Shown here in pieces: positions 1 through 4,700 of a DNA stretch of 13,197 bases. Within the stretch, counting starts at the first letter, position 1. The number at the start of each line of letters is the position of its first letter. The stretch lies in contig CAKTQE010000061.1 in the NCBI GenBank assembly GCA_934593275.1, positions 1 to 13,197 on the forward strand, written 5' to 3'. The notes under the pieces are model-generated. The model saw nothing but the letters and a program-made list of their open reading frames with translations, made no database searches and was not told the origin of the DNA. A program made the translations under genes and the position numbers. Source of the DNA: an uncultured Oscillospiraceae bacterium. Lineage in GTDB: Bacteria; Bacillota; Clostridia; Oscillospirales; Oscillospiraceae.

Positions 1-80
1 GGGGTACGCTGCTCCACTTGCTGCGTGACTGTCATTTAATTTTTAGAATTTTTGTCCAAGATACTGTACCATTTTATAGC

Positions 81-189
81 GCAAGCGGAGTGGAGGAATC
101 CACTACGTGGGACAAAGAACCACCACAAGATAAAAATTGCCACTTGGGAAGATTCCTCGACTCCGTTTCACTCCGCTCGGAATGACATG
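81..189. repeat. Imperfect inverted-repeat element (REP/MITE-like)
   Basis: The left arm at 85-100 (GCGGAGTGGAGGAATC) is matched in reverse complement by the right arm at 151-176, which carries about 10 extra bases in the middle (GATTCCTC at 151-158, CACTCCGC at 169-176). The right arm continues into CGGAATGACATG. From memory, sequences of the form 'tgtcattccgagcg...gaggaatc' are common dispersed intergenic repeats in many bacteria, so this is read as a non-coding repeat. The roughly 50 bp between the arms shows no gene. No transposase is present, so any mobility would have to be supplied from elsewhere. Confidence 0.55.
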
Positions 190-198
190 TCGGGGGGG

Positions 199-465
199 TA
201 CCGTTCAACCAAACGGGTTATATCCGCAACGGTGCCAGCCCCTGGCGGGGCTGGATGGTGGTGCTCCGCGCAGCGAATCTAAAATAAATGATTGCCGGGG
301 GCAATCACACATTGATTTCATCGTTGGGTCAACGCCGCTACATTGTTCCGTGTATCGGGTGGTACTCCCCACTGTAGCGGCGGCAATCTGCCGCCACCCG
401 GCCCCACGGCCCTCTCAGTCTCGGCTGCGCCGAGCCAGCTCTCCCAGAGGGAGAGCCAAGGGCGC
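199..465. repeat. Cluster of GC-rich intergenic hairpins
   Basis: Six or more perfect short palindromes lie side by side: CCAGCCCC/GGGGCTGG at 235-254; TGATTGCC/GGCAATCA at 289-307; CGCCGCTACA (333-342) with TGTAGCGGCG (373-382); GGCGGCA/TGCCGCC near 379-395; CTCGGC/GCCGAG near 420-434; GCTCTCCC/GGGAGAGC near 439-457. None is followed by a clean T-tract that would make it a simple terminator. The block around 400-460 (CTCTCAGTCTCGGC..., then CTCTCCCAGAGGGAGAG) resembles, from memory, dispersed repeats of Oscillospiraceae genomes. Open frames across it are in conflicting directions and have no ribosome binding sites, so I see no gene in positions 1-647. Confidence 0.6.
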
Positions 466-545
466 AGCGTACCGGTTCTCATCCTCTGCCTGGGGGGCGG
501 GGCCGTTTTGGGGCGGTTTTTTCTTTGGTAGATAGTTATGAGATA

Positions 546-593
546 GTTCACTGCAAATGTGTGAACATTACCAAAAGTAAAGAAATAGTGAAC
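546..593. promoter_or_regulatory. Three GTGAAC half-sites upstream of the pilus promoter
   Basis: GTTCAC at 546-551 and GTGAAC at 561-566 form an inverted pair with a 9-nt gap, and a third GTGAAC lies at 588-593. They sit about 55-100 bp upstream of the predicted -35 element, in an AT-rich stretch that contrasts with the GC-rich hairpins before it. This is compatible with a binding site for a transcription factor, but six-base motifs recur by chance and no regulator gene is in the window. Confidence 0.25.
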
Positions 594-626
594 AAAATTT
601 TACGAGTTTTTTGTTGAATATGTTGT

Positions 627-692
627 TTGCATTTTTGGCTTTGGTTGTTGCATTTTTGGATTGAACGTGCTATCATAGTATCCGAAATTTCG
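627..692 (+). promoter_or_regulatory. Candidate promoter of the pilus operon with repeat and palindrome
   Basis: The proposed -35 is TTGCAT at 648-653 and the -10 is TATCAT at 671-676, separated by exactly 17 bp, which fits a sigma-70/SigA promoter. The 12-bp sequence TTGCATTTTTGG occurs twice, at 627-638 and 648-659. The copies are 21 bp apart (two helical turns), and the second overlaps the -35. A perfect 10-bp palindrome, CGAAATTTCG, lies at 683-692, where the transcript should begin. The arrangement suggests regulated initiation: a tandem site at the -35 and an operator at +1. No other promoter of similar quality was seen before the operon. Confidence 0.5.
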
Positions 693-782
693 AAAAAATC
701 ATTATTTTCTGCCCGTGGCTGGCCGTTGGGCCAAACATGGCGGAAATCATTTGCGGTATTGGGATCTGTGAACTCGGGGGTG

Positions 783-869
783 AAAGGCCGGGGGATAGAG
801 GGAGTGTCTACTGCTGTGTATTTAGGTAATTCTGGCAGGAGGCATGGGGGCAGACCCCTTGCCTTTTTT
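783..869 (+). terminator. Leader terminator/attenuator with competing antiterminator
   Basis: GGCA-T-GGGG (841-849) pairs with CCCC-T-TGCC (855-863) around a 5-nt loop, followed by six T residues (864-869). This is an intrinsic-terminator shape lying in the predicted 5' leader of the pilus operon, with no gene before it to terminate. An upstream segment, AAAGGC-C-GGGG (783-793), can pair with CCCC-TT-GCCTTT (855-866), giving 6+4 bp that would break the terminator. The two folds exclude each other, as in an attenuator. The folding is by eye only. No known riboswitch signature was recognised in 683-840. Confidence 0.5.
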
Positions 870-900
870 GTTTGAGCCGGGTATGAGGATGGAGGAGTAG
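844..900 (+). CDS. Possible 18-residue leader peptide over the attenuator (tentative)
   Basis: An ATG at 844 opens an 18-codon frame ending with TAG at 898-900, two bases before the next gene's ATG. Its codons run through the terminator-like hairpin, so a translating ribosome would prevent the stem from forming. An AGGAGG at 837-842 precedes it, but only one base separates that motif from the ATG, which is too close for efficient initiation. The peptide (MGADPLPFLFEPGMRMEE) has no recognised family. It could equally be chance, and is listed only because of its position. Confidence 0.15.
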   Translation: MGADPLPFLFEPGMRMEE

Positions 901-902
901 GG

Positions 903-1193
903 ATGACAGATCGGGAATTGCGGCGGTTGAGCCGGGGGGAGCTGCTGGAAATGCTCATTGAGCAGACGGAAGAAAACCGGCAGCTGAAAATCAGGTTGGA
1001 GCAGGCGGAAGCCCAGCTGCGGGACCGGCGGATCGAAATCCAGAAGGCCGGTACCCTGGCGGAGGCGGCACTGCGGCTGAATCGGGTGTTTGAGGATGCG
1101 GACAAAGCCGCCCAGCAATATCTGGAAAATCTGCGGCTGATGACGGAAAAGGAAGCGACCTATGATGAAACCGAATTCCTGGAAATCCCCTGA
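903..1193 (+). CDS. Small cytoplasmic coiled-coil protein heading the pilus operon
   Basis: This 96-residue protein has no signal peptide or membrane segment. Residues from about 1 to 75 are a charged heptad-like helix (Leu/Ile at regular intervals among Glu, Arg, Gln, Lys), expected to form a coiled coil. The tail is acidic (KEATYDETEFLEIP). The start is well supported by GGAGGAG at 891-897, five bases before the ATG. The gene overlaps the signal peptidase gene by 32 nt, implying translational coupling. From memory, small proteins with this MTDRELRxLSRxELLExL-type start recur next to signal peptidases in clostridial sortase clusters, usually unnamed or loosely labelled 'DNA repair'. I do not know a demonstrated function. 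A cytoplasmic scaffold or assembly factor for the secretion step is only a guess. Confidence 0.8.
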   Translation: MTDRELRRLSRGELLEMLIEQTEENRQLKIRLEQAEAQLRDRRIEIQKAGTLAEAALRLNRVFEDADKAAQQYLENLRLMTEKEATYDETEFLEIP

Positions 1194-1755
1194 ACCGCCC
1201 ACGCTGGAACAGCTGGAAGCGGAGCTTGGCAGGGAAAAATACAGAAAGCGGTATAAGCGGGTGCTGCGCAGCACCGTGTATACCCTGGTGGTGGTTGCGG
1301 CGGTGGCCGTGCTGGTGGCAACGGTGTGGATGCCGGTGCTGCAGATTTACGGGTCTAGCATGACCCCTACCTTAAATGAGGGGGACATTGTGCTGTCCCT
1401 GAGCGGCTCGGATTTTGAGCCGGGGGATCTGGTGGCCTTTTATCTGGGGAACAAGATTCTGGTCAAACGCTGCATTGCCGGTCCCGGGCAATGGGTGGAC
1501 ATTGATGAAAGCGGAAACGTATATGTAGATAAGAAACTGCTGGAGGAGCCTTACCTGACGGAGAAAGCCCTGGGCGAATGTGACATTGCCCTGCCCTATC
1601 AGGTGCCGGAGAGCCGTTACTTCTGCGTGGGCGACCACCGTTCGACCTCGGTGGATTCCCGGAATACGGCGGTGGGCTGCATTTCCGACGAACAGATCGT
1701 GGGAAAAATCATGTTCCGGGTCTGGCCTCTTTCCGGTTTTGGCGTACTCAGATGA
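1162..1755 (+). CDS. Type I signal peptidase (S26), pilus-associated
   Basis: This 197-residue enzyme should cleave signal peptides from exported precursors at the outer face of the membrane. One transmembrane helix spans about 38-58, after a charged 37-residue cytoplasmic head. The catalytic serine lies in GSSMTPTL (Ser66) and the general-base lysine in ILVKRCIAGPG (Lys102). The other boxes are present: NEGDIV, FEPGDLVAF, and VGDHRSTSVDSR, then the VGKIMFRVWP tail. Both catalytic residues are intact, unlike the chaperone-like SipA proteins of some streptococcal pili. Two ATG codons in tandem (1162, 1165) follow AGGAAG at 1150-1155, so the start may be either. The gene overlaps the coiled-coil gene by 32 nt and lies 25 nt before the adhesin gene. 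It probably processes the pilus subunits encoded downstream. Confidence 0.93.
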   Translation: MMKPNSWKSPEPPTLEQLEAELGREKYRKRYKRVLRSTVYTLVVVAAVAVLVATVWMPVLQIYGSSMTPTLNEGDIVLSLSGSDFEPGDLVAFYLGNKILVKRCIAGPGQWVDIDESGNVYVDKKLLEEPYLTEKALGECDIALPYQVPESRYFCVGDHRSTSVDSRNTAVGCISDEQIVGKIMFRVWPLSGFGVLR

Positions 1756-1780
1756 GCGAGGAAGCGGGTGAAGTATTTTG

Positions 1781-4700
1781 ATGAAGAATGTCCTTTTGCG
1801 GAATGCGGAAAAATACACATTGGCCCATAAAAGAAAACGCCGCTGGCAGCGGGCCGTTACGGCACTTTCCAGCGTGGTGGTATTCTGCACCACCTACGCC
1901 CTGATTTTACCGGCCATCACCATGGAAAAGAAATGCGAGATTCCAGAGCATACCCATACGGATGCCTGTTACCGGCAGACGGCGGGGAAACGGGTGCCTG
2001 CTTGCTCCCTGGAACTGCACCAACATACAAATGACTGCTATGACGGCGAGGGAAATCTCGTTTGCGGTTACGCAGACTTCCTGGTACACCGGCATGACAG
2101 CAGCTGCTATGATGAAAACGGCGCACTCTGGTGTCCCCTGCCGGAAATGGAAGAACACCGGCATACGGACGAGTGCTACACCCTGCCGGAAGCCGTGGCC
2201 GAAGCCCCGGCCCAGGAGGTCCATACCCATGGGGAAGAATGCTATACCATGGAGCGGGGGGAACTGATCTGCCAAGAGCATGTCCATGGGGAAGAATGCT
2301 ATACCGAAACCACGGAGCTGGTTTGCGGACTGGAAGAAACGCCGGATGTGGTTCTGGAAGCCACGCCGGAAGAGGGTGCTGAGTCCACCGGGGAACAGGA
2401 AGTCATTCCCGGCCATCAGCATGGGGAGGGCTGCTATGAAACCCGCCGGGTGCTGTCCTGCGGATTTGACAGCGACCATCAGCATACGGATGACTGCTAT
2501 GAATGGAACAAGCGGCTGACCTGTGATCAGTCCACGGAGCCGGTGGAGCCGGTAGAGGCCGCCCCCCAGCAGGAGGCGGAACCGGTGCTTACCTGCACCA
2601 AGCCTGAAATCCAGCTGCATACCCACACCCCGGATTGCTTTGATAAAGACGGAAACCGGATTTGCGGCCAGGTGCAGGTTTTGGAGCATGTGCATTCCGA
2701 TTCCTGCTTTGCCCAGGAGGAGCCGGCCCTGACATGCACGGATACATCGGAAGAACATACTCATACCCCCCGGTGCTACGGCACCTGGGAGCTGGTCTGC
2801 GGGATGGAAGAACATACCCACGGAGAAGCATGCACAGCAACCAATCCGGAGAAAGCAGTATTCTGCGGGAAAGAACCCCATACCCATGGGGAAAGCTGCC
2901 GGGACGAACAGGGAGAGCTGACCTGCACCCTGGAGGAGCATACCCACAGCCTGGCCTGTTACGCAGACCCCACGGCGGATGTGGAGACGGCGGAAATCTG
3001 GGAGCAGACCTTTGGGGAAGTGACCCTTACCGGGGACTGGCGGCTGGATGCCCTGGCCATTGCCCAAAGCCAGCTGGGCTATGCCGAGAGTACAAAGAAT
3101 TATGCTGTGGCAGAGGACGGCCAGACCCTGATGGGCTATACCCGCTACGGTGCCTGGCAGGGAACGCCCTATGACGAATGGAACGCCCCGTTCCTGGCGT
3201 TCTGCCTGCACTATGCGGAAGTAGAAGACGTGCCCCCGGCGGGGGACTGGGGCGGCTGGGCCACGGCCTGGCCGGAAGCCTTCCGAACCCCCAAGGACTA
3301 TACCCCGGCGGCGGGAGACCTGGTGCTTTTTGACCGGGACGGCGACGGCACAGCGGACCGGGTGGCCATTGTGGCAGAGGTTACGGAGGGAGGCTTTACC
3401 GCCATTGAGGGCAATGCGGAACACGCCGTAGGCCAGAGGGCCTATGAGACGGCGGACTCCGGAATTTTGGGCTATGTGGTTCTGCCCCAGGGGCCAAAGG
3501 AATTTACCCTGACCGCCCGGTCAGAATCCGGCATTACCGTGACCGTTACCGGCCCCCGGGAGTACCTGCCCTATCCGGCAAGGGAAATCACGGTAACGGT
3601 GACCGAGGTGACGGAGGGGGAGTGTCAGGCGATTCGCGATCAGATTTTGGGCGAAGAACAGGCCGAACCGGAGCGGAGCTACCTGCTGGACATCACCCTG
3701 TGGCACGGAGAGGATGAGATCGAGCCAACCGGCTCCGTGACCGTGACCTTCAGCGGCATTGACACGGAGGGGCTTTACCCCAAGGTCTACCATATTGATC
3801 CCGACAACCAGACCGTCAAGGATATGGAAGCGGAAAAAACCGAGACCGGCGACGTGGCTGTGGATACGGATCATTTCTCTTTATATCTGCTTTCGGCTGT
3901 GGCCCCCGGAGAGCTAAAAGGCTATATTGGAAATATGCTTGAAAACGGCGGCAACTTTCAACTGACCGACGATGCCTGGACGGCAATTGACAGTGGCAGT
4001 GCCAACCTGACCATTACACAGGACACCACCATTGACTTGAACGGGCATACCCTGACCATCAGCAACGCCAATCAGTTTTTTGAAGTGCAAAACGGTGCGA
4101 CACTTACTATTACGGACTCGGTAGGTGCTACGGATACTGAGTCCCAGGGCAGCGAACCACTTTACGGCAATAAGGCAAGCCTGAGTACAGACGGTTCTAC
4201 CCTGACGTATTACATCACAGAATCCACGGCCAATGGCACGAGTACCACGGAAACACTGAAAAAGCATGAAGTCAACCTCACCGGCGCAGGAAAGATTCTG
4301 TGTGGGGCGACTTCTGAACAGCTGATCAAAGTCCAGAACGGCGGTACATTGGAACTACAGAGCGGCGTACTCCAAGGCACCGGCATCAAACATATTGTCT
4401 ATGTGGATGACGGAACGCTGAACATGACGGGCGGCTATATTGTGGGCGGCGGCAGAGACGACAGCCCCGGTGGCGGTATCTACGTCGACAGCGGTGCGGA
4501 GAGAGGTAAGGTGAAGATCCAGGGCGGTGTTGTTGCGGCCAATCGTGGCAATTTCGGCGGCGGTATCTACGTCGTAGGCGGAGAGCTGACCATCTCCGGC
4601 GGTGCGGTGACGGGCAATGAGGTCTTCGATGGACACGACGACGATGGCGGCGGTATCTATGTCAACAGCGGCACGCTGAAACTGTCCGGCAACGGTTATG

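Noticed and set aside
1..60. 3' end of an upstream gene at the left edge
   Set aside because: A short open stretch ends with TGA near 25-27, but it is too short to assign to any product or to distinguish from chance.
495..530. Intrinsic terminator in the GC-rich stretch ending in a T-run
   Set aside because: The bases before the T-run (GGGGCGGTTTTTT) lack a matching upstream arm long enough for a stable stem.
137..535. Plus-strand frame of 132 codons in the upstream region
   Set aside because: It runs through the inverted repeats and hairpins, lacks a ribosome binding site, and the product resembles no protein; the region reads as repeat DNA.
683..902. c-di-GMP or other known riboswitch in the pilus leader
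   Set aside because: I found no GEMM-type conserved core or other signature I know. Only the generic terminator/antiterminator pairing is supported.
548..1105. Minus-strand frame of 185 codons over the promoter and leader
   Set aside because: It overlaps the coiled-coil gene antisense and the predicted promoter, and its Ser/Arg-rich product is typical of a shadow frame.
1934..2959. CRISPR-like array
   Set aside because: The repeats are imperfect, vary in spacing and keep one reading frame encoding H-x-H-x3-C units; this is protein-repeat DNA.
1907..3424. Long minus-strand open frame (505 codons) opposite the Cys/His repeats
   Set aside because: It lies wholly antisense to a convincing gene with signal peptide, repeats and domains. 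Its translation is low-complexity and it has no ribosome binding site; GC-rich repetitive coding DNA commonly leaves such frames open.
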